DNA from: JADGRA01 sp052143535
GTDB lineage: Bacteria; Myxococcota; Myxococcia; Myxococcales; Myxococcaceae
NCBI GenBank assembly: GCA_052143535.1
Contig: JBKQSS010000091.1
Location: forward strand, 124,001 to 188,000
Direction of reading: 5' to 3'
DNA length: 64,000 bases
The notes under the pieces are model-generated. The model was given only the letters and a program-made list of their open reading frames with translations. It was not told the DNA's origin and ran no database searches. Of the stretch, positions 15,608 through 24,578 are shown one piece after another. Both the position numbers and the translations under genes were made by a program. Each line of letters opens with the position of its first letter. The stretch's first letter is position 1.

Positions 15608-17526
15608 TGACCTTCTGGCTGCTGGCGCTGTCGCTCCTCGCGGCCGACCCCGACCCGGAGCAGGCCGAGCTCCGCAAGGCCGTGCAGGAAGAGAGCGCGC
15701 GGGTGGAGGCGGCGCCGGATGATGCCGAGGCGCTGCAGCGTCTGGGCCTGGCCTTCCTCTCGCTTGGCGAGCCAGAGAAAGCGGTCGGCCCCCTACGCGA
15801 GCTGGTCCGTCGCCACGACGGGCCGACCGCCCGGCTCCTCTTGGCGCGGGCGCTGCGCCTCTCCGGGGAGGGCACCGAGGCACGAGCGGTTCTGGTGGCG
15901 GCCATCGCCGCCTTCCCTGGGGATGCGTCGCTGCATGCCGAGCGCGGCCTGATGGCGCGGCGCTTCGATGAAACCGAGGTGGCCATTGTCGAGTACGGAC
16001 GGGCGGTCGAGCTGCAGCCGCAGGATGCCGCGTTCCGCTTCAACCTCGCCGAGGCGCAACACCACGCCGGACGGCTAGACGAGGCAATCGAGGGTTACCG
16101 CAGGGCGCTCTCGATGGACCCCACGCTTGGTGCCGCCCAAGTGAACCTAGGCAAAGCCCTCGCCGAAAAGGGACTCACCGCAGAAGCGAAAGACACGCTG
16201 CTGGCTGCGGCGCGCACCGGCGTCGCTGACCCGGCGGTGCATTACAACCTTGGCGTGTTGTTGATGAAGGAAGGAAATGTCGACGGCGCGATTGCATCCT
16301 TTGAGCGCGCGTTGACGCTCAATCCCGCCTACGCCCAGGCGCACAACAACCTCGGCGTCGCGCTGATGGATGGCAAAGATGACGTCGCTGGAGCGACGCG
16401 ACAGTTCCAAGCTGCCACGCAAGCGGACGCAAGCTACGCCGATGCCTGGTTCAACCTCGGGCTCGCCCAGTTCCGCGCCGGAGACAACGGCCGGGCCACC
16501 AAGTCCTTCGAGCACGCCTTGGCGCTGCAGCCCAAGGCGAGCGGCCCCTACACGCAACTCGGCCAGCTGTACTTGAAAATGGGGAAGCGCAAGGAGGCGG
16601 TGGAGGCCTTCCAGAAGGCCATCGCCCTGCGCGCAGACGACCCGAAGGCATCGCACAGTGCCGAGCCCTTCAAAGGGCTGGCTCTGGCCTACGTCGGCCA
16701 GGGAAAGTTCGTCAACGCCATCGAGACGCTGCAGCGGGCGGTCCACGAGTTTCCCGACGACGCCAGCGCGCGCGCTGCCTTGGCCGACGCGTATTTGGCA
16801 ATGGGCGACCTCGACCGCGCCATCATCGAAGGGGAGAAGCGCGTCGCTCTCTCCCCAACCGTCGAAGCTCGGCTCGACCTCGCCAGCCTCTACGCGCGCA
16901 AGCGGGTCGCTGGCAAGGCGGAGCCCCTCTTCAAGTCGGTACTGAGTGAGGCGCCCGACAACCTGGCGGCCACGTTGGGGTTGGCAGACCTCTACCTGGC
17001 CATGGGCAACTGGCAGGCCGCCGAGTCGCTCCTCTCGGCGGCGAAGGAAAAACGGCCCGACGACACCTCCATTCTCTCGCGCCTGGGCATCCTCCATGCC
17101 CGAAAAGGACGGCCGGACCTGGCGCTCCCGGAGCTCGAGGCAGTGGTACGCCGAGACCCAACCCAGCTCGAAGCCAAAGCCGAGCTGGGCTTCCTCTACT
17201 TCAGGGGAGGCGACCCAGACGCGGCAGCCAAAATGCTGCGGGCGGTGCTGGCCGCGGACCCACGGCAGCCCTATGGACTGCTCTATCTCGGCCACGTCCT
17301 GTACGAGCAGCGACAACCGGCCAAGGCCGAGGAGGCCTTCAAGGCGGCGGCCGACGCGGACCCGGGCGCCGCGGAGCCCCACTACGCGCTCGGGCAGCTG
17401 TACGAGGCGCAGGGCAAGAAGAAGGAGGCCTTAGCCGAGTACCAACGAGCGTCGGCCCTGCAGAAGGACCATCCCTACGCGGCCGAAGCGGCGAAGCGCA
17501 TCGCGGCACAAACCACCACCCAGTAA
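15607..17526 (+). CDS. TPR-repeat exported protein, GltE/NfsE-like by position
   Basis: A 639-aa protein with ATG at 15607 overlapping the upstream TGA. A short N-terminal hydrophobic stretch (MTFWLLALSLLAAD) acts as the signal. The rest is about 17 canonical TPR motifs, for example ALQRLGLAFLSLGEPEKAV, VHYNLGVLLMKEGNVDGAI, AHNNLGVALMDGKDDVAGA and ALGQLYEAQGKKKEALAEY. TPR arrays mediate protein-protein contact. M. xanthus GltE (AglT) is a TPR protein of the gliding complex, so an equivalent role is plausible. No lipobox Cys is seen. It is the last gene of the cluster and converges on the gene at 17550 with 23 bp between. Confidence 0.8.
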   Translation: MTFWLLALSLLAADPDPEQAELRKAVQEESARVEAAPDDAEALQRLGLAFLSLGEPEKAVGPLRELVRRHDGPTARLLLARALRLSGEGTEARAVLVAAIAAFPGDASLHAERGLMARRFDETEVAIVEYGRAVELQPQDAAFRFNLAEAQHHAGRLDEAIEGYRRALSMDPTLGAAQVNLGKALAEKGLTAEAKDTLLAAARTGVADPAVHYNLGVLLMKEGNVDGAIASFERALTLNPAYAQAHNNLGVALMDGKDDVAGATRQFQAATQADASYADAWFNLGLAQFRAGDNGRATKSFEHALALQPKASGPYTQLGQLYLKMGKRKEAVEAFQKAIALRADDPKASHSAEPFKGLALAYVGQGKFVNAIETLQRAVHEFPDDASARAALADAYLAMGDLDRAIIEGEKRVALSPTVEARLDLASLYARKRVAGKAEPLFKSVLSEAPDNLAATLGLADLYLAMGNWQAAESLLSAAKEKRPDDTSILSRLGILHARKGRPDLALPELEAVVRRDPTQLEAKAELGFLYFRGGDPDAAAKMLRAVLAADPRQPYGLLYLGHVLYEQRQPAKAEEAFKAAADADPGAAEPHYALGQLYEAQGKKKEALAEYQRASALQKDHPYAAEAAKRIAAQTTTQ

Positions 17527-17549
17527 GCCGGCATGGCCGCGGGGCGAGG

Positions 17550-18623
17550 CTAGCGGCGCCCGAAATGCGAGGAAACCGGCGCTGCGCCGCCGCGACTGGC
17601 GGCGGCAGGCTTCTGCCACATCGGCTCAGCGTGCTGTGCAATCGAGCCGCTCCAGCTGGCCACGGCGGCTTCGCGGCCAACCGCCTCAGCGCTCGAGGCA
17701 GCGGGCGCGGGGCCGCGCGCTTCGGCAAATGCAGGCGCTCCCGGGGAGTCAGGCGTGTACGCGCCACGCGGCGGAGAGTGTCCGCCCGAGGAGGGCGATG
17801 CCGGCGGCGGCCTCGGGGCCGGCGGCGGCCGACTGGGAGGCGGCGCTTGGTGGGCGGCCGCATTGCGCACCGCGCCCGGGCCTCCGGAGTACCCGCGCGG
17901 CGGTTGCAATTGAATGGGCTGAATGCGCCCCGGCGCGGGCGGCGTGAAGTTACCGGCCACACGCTGGATGGGTTGAGCGCTGAGGCGCTCCACCTGCGCG
18001 ACAGGTGGGCCGGCGTACCAGCGCGCGCCCCCGTAGGCGACCGCCTGATGCACTGGCGCGGTGGCCGCGTAGGCGTAGTGGATGTTTTCCACGGGCAGGC
18101 GGTGGCTCCAAAAGCTTCCCGCGAAGTGAGCCGCCGGGACGAAGCACCAGTAGGGACGCCACGGCTGCACCACCACCGACCAGCCAATGGGCGGAAGCGG
18201 CGCCCAGCCGATGTACCCACCACCGAGACGCCAATCCACCCAAGCCGGCGCCCAAACCGTGCCGGGCACCCAAATCCATCCGTAATTCGCGTCCATGGCC
18301 CAGCGCCCGTAGTGGAAGGGCGCCCAACCCCAGGCGTAGTCACTCTCGAAGTACCAGCCGTAATCCGAGGCCACCCATTGCCCGTTGGTGGCATAGGGCT
18401 GAAAGTCGTCGCCGACGACATTGGCCGCAGGCCGCCAGGCGCGGGTGCCATCCACGTCCACCCATTCCCCATAGGGGGAGAGGGCATCATCAAAATTGGC
18501 CTGCACGTCGCCGTCTGGCGGAGGAATGGGAGTCCAGTCCTGGGCCGCCGCCCGCGCGCCTACAAGACTCATGGCCATTGCAAGAAAGCCAATGAATCCA
18601 ACGAGTTGCCTCTTGACTACCAT
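17550..18623 (-). CDS. DUF6600-like exported protein with Trp-rich domain
   Basis: A 357-aa protein. The signal MVVKRQLVGFIGFLAMAMSL ends near ARAAAQ. Residues about 35-170 are a Trp/Tyr/Gly-rich domain (SPYGEWVDVDG, GWYFESDYAWGWAPFHYGRW, YGWIWVPGTVWAPAWVDWR) typical of DUF6600 proteins. The remainder is Pro/Ala-rich and probably disordered (APPPSRPPPAPRPPPASP). ATG 18623 is preferred over 18647 because it directly precedes the signal peptide. Function unknown; the family is secreted and may bind the envelope. Not part of the adjacent plus-strand cluster, with which it converges. Confidence 0.8.
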   Translation of the reverse strand: MVVKRQLVGFIGFLAMAMSLVGARAAAQDWTPIPPPDGDVQANFDDALSPYGEWVDVDGTRAWRPAANVVGDDFQPYATNGQWVASDYGWYFESDYAWGWAPFHYGRWAMDANYGWIWVPGTVWAPAWVDWRLGGGYIGWAPLPPIGWSVVVQPWRPYWCFVPAAHFAGSFWSHRLPVENIHYAYAATAPVHQAVAYGGARWYAGPPVAQVERLSAQPIQRVAGNFTPPAPGRIQPIQLQPPRGYSGGPGAVRNAAAHQAPPPSRPPPAPRPPPASPSSGGHSPPRGAYTPDSPGAPAFAEARGPAPAASSAEAVGREAAVASWSGSIAQHAEPMWQKPAAASRGGAAPVSSHFGRR

Positions 18624-18842
18624 CTTCGCCTGCCACCTTCCCTGCATCCCGGTGGCGTCACCCTGCCCGGCCGAGCCTTAGGAACAATTGGACGAGGTCT
18701 CAGGGCCGAATGTTCAACCCCACCGCGCCGGGGAGCACTCCGGGGGAAGGGGTGCCCGAAGGGCCTGGTCCAAGGAGCCGTGCCTTCTCAGCGCTACTAA
18801 AAGGTGCGACGTCCACTTGGCTGCTGCGAGCAGTCGAGGCGC

Positions 18843-20645
18843 TCATTCGAATGGAACGAATTCGAGGTAGAGCGAGTTGCCCGGGTTTCGGGTGTCCATG
18901 ATGTAGCCGCGGCCAAGTCCGTCCACCACCACCAACACGGGGTAGTTGTAGACGGGGTCCGCGCTCGCCCCCAGTTGGGTGATGCCGTGCCAGCCGCCGT
19001 CGACGTTATAGCGGCCGCCGCGCACCAGCAGCGGGCCTGCGCCTGCGTCGGTTTGCTTCAACCACGCGGCCAGCGCATTTCCGCTCGGGTCCACCGCGAT
19101 GACCGGCGAGTAGGAGAGGTTGCTCGGGTCGGAGTCGAGCGTCACCGGAGCGGACCAGGTGTCGCCGATTCGCGTGTAGCTGCTCGAGACCACCGCGAAG
19201 CTGCCTCCGTCGCTCTGCTCTTGCCAAATGGCGATGGCATTCCCGTTCGCCGAGACGCCGACTTGCGGGTTGTAGGCCTGGATGGCGTCGTCGAGTTGCA
19301 CCGCGGCATGGAAGGGGGTGGCGCGCGTGGCGTCCAAGGTCGAGGCGAAAATATGGCCGATGGCCGTTGCCGTCTCTGTTTCCCAGACGACCGCCCCGTA
19401 CCCGTAAATTCCCATCGCGACGCGCGGAAACTGCGAGGGCGCGTCTGCGGCGGAGAGCGCGACCGGCGGGGGAAAGGTTCCGGTGCCCGGCAGGTAGGCA
19501 GCGAGGATTCGGGGCGGCCCACCATCAAACGTTGCCTGCTCCGACGGCCACGCCACCAGAGCGTCACTGGCGATGTCGCTGGCGACACTCAGGTTGCCTG
19601 GTGTCCCGGCCGGGTTGGCGCCCAGCGTCTCGTCGGTTTGGATGGTGCCGGCGGGCAACCACCCCGCATCGGTGACGAAATAGCTTCCGTACACCACCTG
19701 CTTGTCGACCACGGTCTCGAGCCACACCGCGAGCCCAGTGTTGACGTTGAAACCGACGACTTGCGGGAACTGCGACCTCGCCTCCGGCGGGGACAACTCC
19801 TGGACGTACCTCCAGGCCTGGGAATTCGGGTCCCAGAAGCCGACTTCCGCCGAATAGGTAACCGGCCCCCCGTCTGTCGGCTGGTTGGTCCAAGCAGCGA
19901 ACGCAGTCCCGTCGGAGGCAATGCCCACCGTCGGATTGCTGGCTTCCACACCGGCCGCCGCCTGAAGGGGGTCGGGCGCGGTGGTGGGACTGCCTCCTGA
20001 AGCAGAAACCCCGCCCAGCACTCCGAAGTCCATCTTTGTTGAGGGGAGTAGGTAGTCGACTGCTGTCACGACGTTGCCGAAGTAGTTGGTGCCCATCGCG
20101 TACAAGCCGGTCTGGGTGGCGTAGCGGAGGCTGCCACCGGAGGTGAAGACGCCGTCCCGGGTCGAGAAGTTGCTGGTGAACGGGGCCAGTGCATTTCCCC
20201 CCAAATCCTTGATGGCGGAAGTCAACGTCACGACGTAGTCCGTCCCCAGTGCCAGTCCGCCGGCGACCGGCTTGAAGGTCGCGACCGACGCATCGGCGGC
20301 ATCGACTGTCACCAGGTACCCACCTGGGGATTGGAAGCCCTGGCCGATGACGGTGAAGGTTGTGTCCTTGATGCCCGCATCGAGAATGATGTCGGAGAAG
20401 GTGGCAACCACCACGCCATTTGCCGGCACCACATCGACGGCGCCGTCCGGAGGTTGGATTTCCGCCACGTAGGGGCCGGCGACGAGAAAACACACCTTCA
20501 GGTTTGGGTCGCAGAAGGCCGGGTACTGGCAGTCCGCGTCTGTTGAGCAGGTGGTGCCGAAGCCGTTGCATCCCTCGATGGCGAGGACTGCCCAGCCAAC
20601 GGCGACGGCGGCGAACAGGCCCCAACGCTTCTTGCAGGAAGTCAT
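18843..20645 (-). CDS. Exported lipoprotein: SbsA Ig-like domain plus seven propeller-like repeats
   Basis: A 600-aa lipoprotein with signal and lipobox IEGC at Cys 26. Next comes a small Cys cluster (CSTDADCQYPAFC) like those after myxobacterial lipid anchors. Residues about 55-165 form a Big_5/SbsA-type Ig domain (IQPPDGAVDVVPANG, GTDYVVTLTSAIKDLGG). After 230 about seven repeats of about 50 residues share the pattern hydrophobic strand, xxGxAxAxW (VGIASDGTAFAAWTN, VGVSANGNAIAIWQE, IAVDPSGNALAAWLK), suggesting a seven-bladed beta-propeller. It is encoded 2 bp after the PEGA gene on the same strand. Function unknown, probably surface binding. Confidence 0.82.
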   Translation of the reverse strand: MTSCKKRWGLFAAVAVGWAVLAIEGCNGFGTTCSTDADCQYPAFCDPNLKVCFLVAGPYVAEIQPPDGAVDVVPANGVVVATFSDIILDAGIKDTTFTVIGQGFQSPGGYLVTVDAADASVATFKPVAGGLALGTDYVVTLTSAIKDLGGNALAPFTSNFSTRDGVFTSGGSLRYATQTGLYAMGTNYFGNVVTAVDYLLPSTKMDFGVLGGVSASGGSPTTAPDPLQAAAGVEASNPTVGIASDGTAFAAWTNQPTDGGPVTYSAEVGFWDPNSQAWRYVQELSPPEARSQFPQVVGFNVNTGLAVWLETVVDKQVVYGSYFVTDAGWLPAGTIQTDETLGANPAGTPGNLSVASDIASDALVAWPSEQATFDGGPPRILAAYLPGTGTFPPPVALSAADAPSQFPRVAMGIYGYGAVVWETETATAIGHIFASTLDATRATPFHAAVQLDDAIQAYNPQVGVSANGNAIAIWQEQSDGGSFAVVSSSYTRIGDTWSAPVTLDSDPSNLSYSPVIAVDPSGNALAAWLKQTDAGAGPLLVRGGRYNVDGGWHGITQLGASADPVYNYPVLVVVDGLGRGYIMDTRNPGNSLYLEFVPFE

Positions 20646-20647
20646 AA

Positions 20648-22135
20648 TTAGAAGCTCCCCGCGACGAGGGCACCGCCGCCGCCTGGAATCAGGCTCGGCG
20701 AAACGGAAACGCTCGGACTGCTGTGGCTGCTGCCGACGACTATCAACACCACGCCGGTCACCAACGCGGCAACGCCGACGCTGCCAGCGATGACCGCGAG
20801 CGTCTGTCTGGACTGGATGGTGTTATTCGCCGACTGAAACTGGCTCTGGTAATTGGGAGGGAAGGCGCCGTTGACTTGCTTGGCGCTGAGGGAGTTCTTG
20901 GCGTTGTTGGCCGAGATGAAGGCGGCCACGCCCACCCCAATTCCGAGAACGCCAACACCGCCGACGACCCATCCCGCAATTTGTAGGCCGGGAGAGCCCT
21001 TGGACTGGGCCGCCGGGCTGGTTGTTTTGCCCGTCCCGGCGGCAGCCGCGACAGTGGGTGGGACGTCGGTGGCGCCCTTGGGCAGCACCTCCACCAAGGG
21101 GCCGCCCTGGCCGGCCTGGAAAAACCCGGCCATCAATGCCAGAGCGTCGCTCTCCGGCGCGCCCGGCTGGAGTTTTACCCGGACCGTACGCAGCTGGTTG
21201 CCCCCGCCGCTCACCTCCGTGACGCTGGCGTAGCGGTCCGTGCCCCAGATGAGGGTGCGGACCCCGTACACTTGGCTCACCTTCAAGAGCGGGAGGAGCC
21301 GACCCAGGGCCGTGGCCATGTCAGGAACGGGCTCGACGCACGGCCCACCGTCCGGTGCCACCGCTCCCTCCACCGCCGCGGCCAGCTCGACTGGCTTGGC
21401 GAGTTCGGGCGGCGCCAGGACGGTGACTGTCCGCGAGAGGCCGCGGTAACCCCACCCCACCTCCACCCGGTAGTCGCCAGCCGGCAGGCGCAGCGACAGA
21501 GGAGCGTCGCCCACCGGCTTGCCGCCGACGAAGACTGGCTTCCCGGGAGGAGCCACAGCGATGTCCAGCCGGTTGGTGGGCAGCTTCTTCACCGCCTTCC
21601 GGACCTCATCGGCAAAGCGCTGGAAGGACGGCGGAAACACCGAGGTGTCGGGCTTGTAGTCCGGGTCCACATAGAAGACGCGGCTCAGTGTGGCCTCGGC
21701 CGTGGCCCGGTCCGTCTTGAGCTCCACCTGCGCCTGAAACGTCAAAAGCTCGCTTTCGGCTGACCAGCGCGCAGCCGAAGGCACGAGGCGGACGACGTCG
21801 TCGAGGGCACCCTTCACCGAGGACAGGGCGACCTCGGTCTTGTCCCCGTAAAAGTCGTTGCGTGCGGTGTTGAGCGCGGCGAGCAACTCGGGAAGCGTTC
21901 GCTCGGCCAGACCTCCCAGAGGCGCGGCCGTCTGCACCTCGGGCTGCACCGATGCTCCCAGCCGCTGGGTGAGCGCAGTCCGGAAGCTGCGCGCTGCGAT
22001 GGCGCTCCCCGCGACGCTACACTGACCGATGGCGACGACAGCACTCTGTCCGGCGGGCTGAGCGTCAGCTGGCGACGGTGCGAGCGCCGAGGTCAGCGCC
22101 GCGGTCGACCAAATCCAGGTCCAGCGTCCTCGCAT
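20648..22135 (-). CDS. PEGA-domain exported membrane protein
   Basis: A 495-aa protein. The signal MRGRWTWIWSTAALTSALAP ends at ADAQ. An N-terminal helical region holds TPR-like elements (about 70-170). A PEGA-type module follows near 185-245 (NRLDIAVAPPGKPVFVGG, PLSLRLPAGDYRVEVG). The C-terminal third has two TM helices (IAGWVVGGVGVLGIGVGVAA; LAVIAGSVGVAALVTGVVL). PEGA modules are small beta-sandwich surface-layer-like domains often attached to kinases. It lies 57 bp downstream of a kinase gene with its own PEGA-like tail. Likely envelope-located; function unknown. Confidence 0.8.
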   Translation of the reverse strand: MRGRWTWIWSTAALTSALAPSPADAQPAGQSAVVAIGQCSVAGSAIAARSFRTALTQRLGASVQPEVQTAAPLGGLAERTLPELLAALNTARNDFYGDKTEVALSSVKGALDDVVRLVPSAARWSAESELLTFQAQVELKTDRATAEATLSRVFYVDPDYKPDTSVFPPSFQRFADEVRKAVKKLPTNRLDIAVAPPGKPVFVGGKPVGDAPLSLRLPAGDYRVEVGWGYRGLSRTVTVLAPPELAKPVELAAAVEGAVAPDGGPCVEPVPDMATALGRLLPLLKVSQVYGVRTLIWGTDRYASVTEVSGGGNQLRTVRVKLQPGAPESDALALMAGFFQAGQGGPLVEVLPKGATDVPPTVAAAAGTGKTTSPAAQSKGSPGLQIAGWVVGGVGVLGIGVGVAAFISANNAKNSLSAKQVNGAFPPNYQSQFQSANNTIQSRQTLAVIAGSVGVAALVTGVVLIVVGSSHSSPSVSVSPSLIPGGGGALVAGSF

Positions 22136-22192
22136 CGCCCACCCTCCCTCGCATCGCTTCGCCCAAATGCTGCCCGCCCGGCGGCGAACGCT

Positions 22193-23842
22193 TTAGTCGG
22201 TGATGAAGTTGTGCTTCAGCGGCCGTGTCTTCCCGGATTCGATGGTCACCGTCCAGCGCTTTTCCTTGCGGTTGACCAGGCGGACCTCGTGGGACCCCGG
22301 CGACAGGGGGATGCGCTTGCTCGCGCCCTCGATGTCTCCCTGGGACTTGCCGTCGATGAAAAGCTTCCCCCAGGGCGTCGCTTCCACCACCAGAAAGCCC
22401 GGCGGCTCGGGGCGGGCGGGGGGCGCCGGGGCTGGCGCGGGGACGGAGGGGGCCGCCTTGGGCTGGGCCGCCGAGACTGGCGGGGGGGGAGGCTCGGCCG
22501 GCGAAGTCGGGACGACGGCTGGGGGCGGCTGGGCCGGCGTCATGCCGCGTCCCAAAAGGAAAACGGCGACGAGGATGCCGAAGACGCCGCTGCCCACGAG
22601 GGCCGCGACGACATTGCGACGCGTCCCCCCGATGCCGGCCGCCGCTTGAAGGCTGCCCGTCCCGACCGGCGAGCGCTGCGTCACCACCGAGGGCACGGAT
22701 GGGCCGCCGCCGGTAGGAGTGCCGCCCGGGGGTTGCTGCTTTCCGCTTTGCTTGGTGGTGTAGGCGTAGGCCGCAGTGTCCATGCCAACGGGCGCCATCC
22801 CGACGGAGGGCGTCCCGCCCCGGACGGCAAGACCTTCGTTCGAGACGCCGCCCACGCCGCGGTTGGGCGGTGGGGTGACGAGCTGCAAAGGAATCTCGGG
22901 CTCGACCTGGTCGGCTTGAAACTCCTCCGCGAAAAACTCGCGAAGGAATAACCCCACGTCGGCGTCCTCCGGAGAGCGCGTGTGGTGGATGACGTATTGC
23001 TGCAACGCGCGCTCGAATTCGTGCGCGTTCTGGTAGCGGCCCGCCGGGTCGCGGAGCAGCGCCCGCAGGACGATGCCATCGAGCTCACTGTCCACGTTCG
23101 GGTTGAGGCGGGCGGGAGACTCAATGGGGCGCTCTTGCACGGCGCGCAGCACGGCCACGTCACTGTCGCCGTCGAAGAGCTTTCCTTGGGTGAGGAGCTC
23201 CCAGAGGGTGATGCCCAGGGCGAAGATGTCGGTGCGCGCATCCACCGGCTCGCCCCGGGACTGCTCCGGAGACATGTAGGCGAACTTGCCCTTCAACATT
23301 CCCGCCGTGGTGGCGCGGTTGCCGGCCTTGGCAATGCCAAAGTCGGTGAGCTTCACCGAGCCATCGTAGGAGATAAGAATGTTGTGAGGGGTGACGTCTC
23401 GGTGCACCAGGTTGAGCGGCTGACCGTGGTCCGTCATCCGGTGGGCGTAAGCCAGCCCCCGCGCCACCTCGAGAGCGATTTGCGCGGCGAGGACGGTGGG
23501 GAGCTGCGCCTGGCGCTCGCGGGTTCGCCGCTGGACCTCGGCCAGGGACTTGCCGCGAACGTACTCCATCGCCAGGTAGTAGCTGTCGCCGTGCTGGTCG
23601 AAGTCGAAGATGTGGACGATGTTGGGGTGGTTCAGCTTGCTGGCCACCCGGGCCTCGGCGATGAACATCTGGACGAAGCTTGGGTCATCAGCGAGCGCCG
23701 AGCGGATGCGCTTGATGACCACTTCCTTCTCGAAGCCCTCGGGGCCGCGCGACGCGGCCAGGAAAATCTCCGCCATGCCGCCTTCGGCAATCTTGCGCCG
23801 AACGACGTAGCGGCCCACGGGGGTACCAGGAGTCAACGACAC
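22193..23842 (-). CDS. Transmembrane Ser/Thr protein kinase with PEGA-like periplasmic tail
   Basis: A 549-aa Hanks-type kinase with GTG start. The Gly loop is at AEGGMAEIF (19-27), Lys44 in VVIKRI, catalytic HRDVTPHN at 147-154, and DFG at 167-169. MSPEQSRGE marks the activation segment. A linker to about 400 is followed by one TM (about 407-430), a Pro/Ala-rich stretch and a C-terminal PEGA-like domain (GFLVVEATPWGKLFIDGKSQ). The kinase faces the cytoplasm and the tail the periplasm. Myxobacteria have many such kinases. Phosphorylation of FHA-containing proteins, such as the GltG-type protein at 6691, is an untested possibility. Confidence 0.93.
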   Translation of the reverse strand: MSLTPGTPVGRYVVRRKIAEGGMAEIFLAASRGPEGFEKEVVIKRIRSALADDPSFVQMFIAEARVASKLNHPNIVHIFDFDQHGDSYYLAMEYVRGKSLAEVQRRTRERQAQLPTVLAAQIALEVARGLAYAHRMTDHGQPLNLVHRDVTPHNILISYDGSVKLTDFGIAKAGNRATTAGMLKGKFAYMSPEQSRGEPVDARTDIFALGITLWELLTQGKLFDGDSDVAVLRAVQERPIESPARLNPNVDSELDGIVLRALLRDPAGRYQNAHEFERALQQYVIHHTRSPEDADVGLFLREFFAEEFQADQVEPEIPLQLVTPPPNRGVGGVSNEGLAVRGGTPSVGMAPVGMDTAAYAYTTKQSGKQQPPGGTPTGGGPSVPSVVTQRSPVGTGSLQAAAGIGGTRRNVVAALVGSGVFGILVAVFLLGRGMTPAQPPPAVVPTSPAEPPPPPVSAAQPKAAPSVPAPAPAPPARPEPPGFLVVEATPWGKLFIDGKSQGDIEGASKRIPLSPGSHEVRLVNRKEKRWTVTIESGKTRPLKHNFITD

Positions 23843-23924
23843 GGCCGGGGAGATTAACCCGAGCCACCCCGGAAGGTCCCGTCCGCATTTCCCCGTGGGG
23901 TGCCCGCCAACCCCCCACCCGAGC

Positions 23925-24557
23925 TCAATGCACGGCCGGGCGCTTCTTCCGCCGTTTTGTTAGGAATTCCATGGTTGACACAAAAAGCTGCTCTTCGGTG
24001 TAGCGCCGGCGGTTCTTGCTGGGGCGCGGGACGTGAAAGGCCGGAGGCCGTTCCAGCCACTGCAGGACTCTCACCGGGCCGCGGTGGGCAAAAGGGGCGA
24101 GCACCTCAGCGGGACACCGCCTCAGGTAGCGACGCACCAGCGGCCGGAACGTCCGCCGAAAGGCGCCCCCGAGACAGGCATGGCGACGCGTCGGGTCAAG
24201 CGTCCCGTCGAAAGTGGGGCTGACGTGAAACAGCTCGTGGAGGAGCGTCTCGACACGGGCCTCGGGCGTGGAGGCGCGGAAAAAGAGCGGCCGCAGCGTG
24301 ATGCAGTACAGCATTCGGCGTCCGTGGAAGCGCACCACGGGCTTTCGGAGGCCGGTGGCGTCACGACTTTTGCCTCCGGCGAAAGCCAGCGGCTTGACAC
24401 TTCCCCGGGAGGCCCGTCGGGCCTCCCCGGCGACCACCAGAATGCGTGCCGGCTGGACGTGGGAGAATTCCCGCATCCGTGCTGAGACATCGCTGAGGAG
24501 CTCCCGGATGGCGCGGTTGAGGTCGACGGGGGCTCTGGGCACCGGCTTGGCCTTCAA
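23925..24557 (-). CDS. Putative zinc metallopeptidase with HELFH motif
   Basis: About 210 aa. VETLLHELFHVSPTFDG contains the HExxH zinc motif (HELFH), and TRRHACLGGAF provides further His residues. The N-terminus DLNRAIRELLSDVSARMREF and the pattern resemble the small 'putative metallopeptidase' families of bacteria and phages. No signal peptide is seen, so it is probably cytoplasmic. TTG at 24557 is preferred; GTG at 24542 is an alternative. The long reading to 24953 runs antisense through aat and was rejected. The start is 21 bp from the divergent aat gene, so the two share a promoter region. Confidence 0.7.
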   Translation of the reverse strand: MKAKPVPRAPVDLNRAIRELLSDVSARMREFSHVQPARILVVAGEARRASRGSVKPLAFAGGKSRDATGLRKPVVRFHGRRMLYCITLRPLFFRASTPEARVETLLHELFHVSPTFDGTLDPTRRHACLGGAFRRTFRPLVRRYLRRCPAEVLAPFAHRGPVRVLQWLERPPAFHVPRPSKNRRRYTEEQLFVSTMEFLTKRRKKRPAVH

Positions 24558-24578
24558 CCATGGTAGCAGTTCGCTGCG

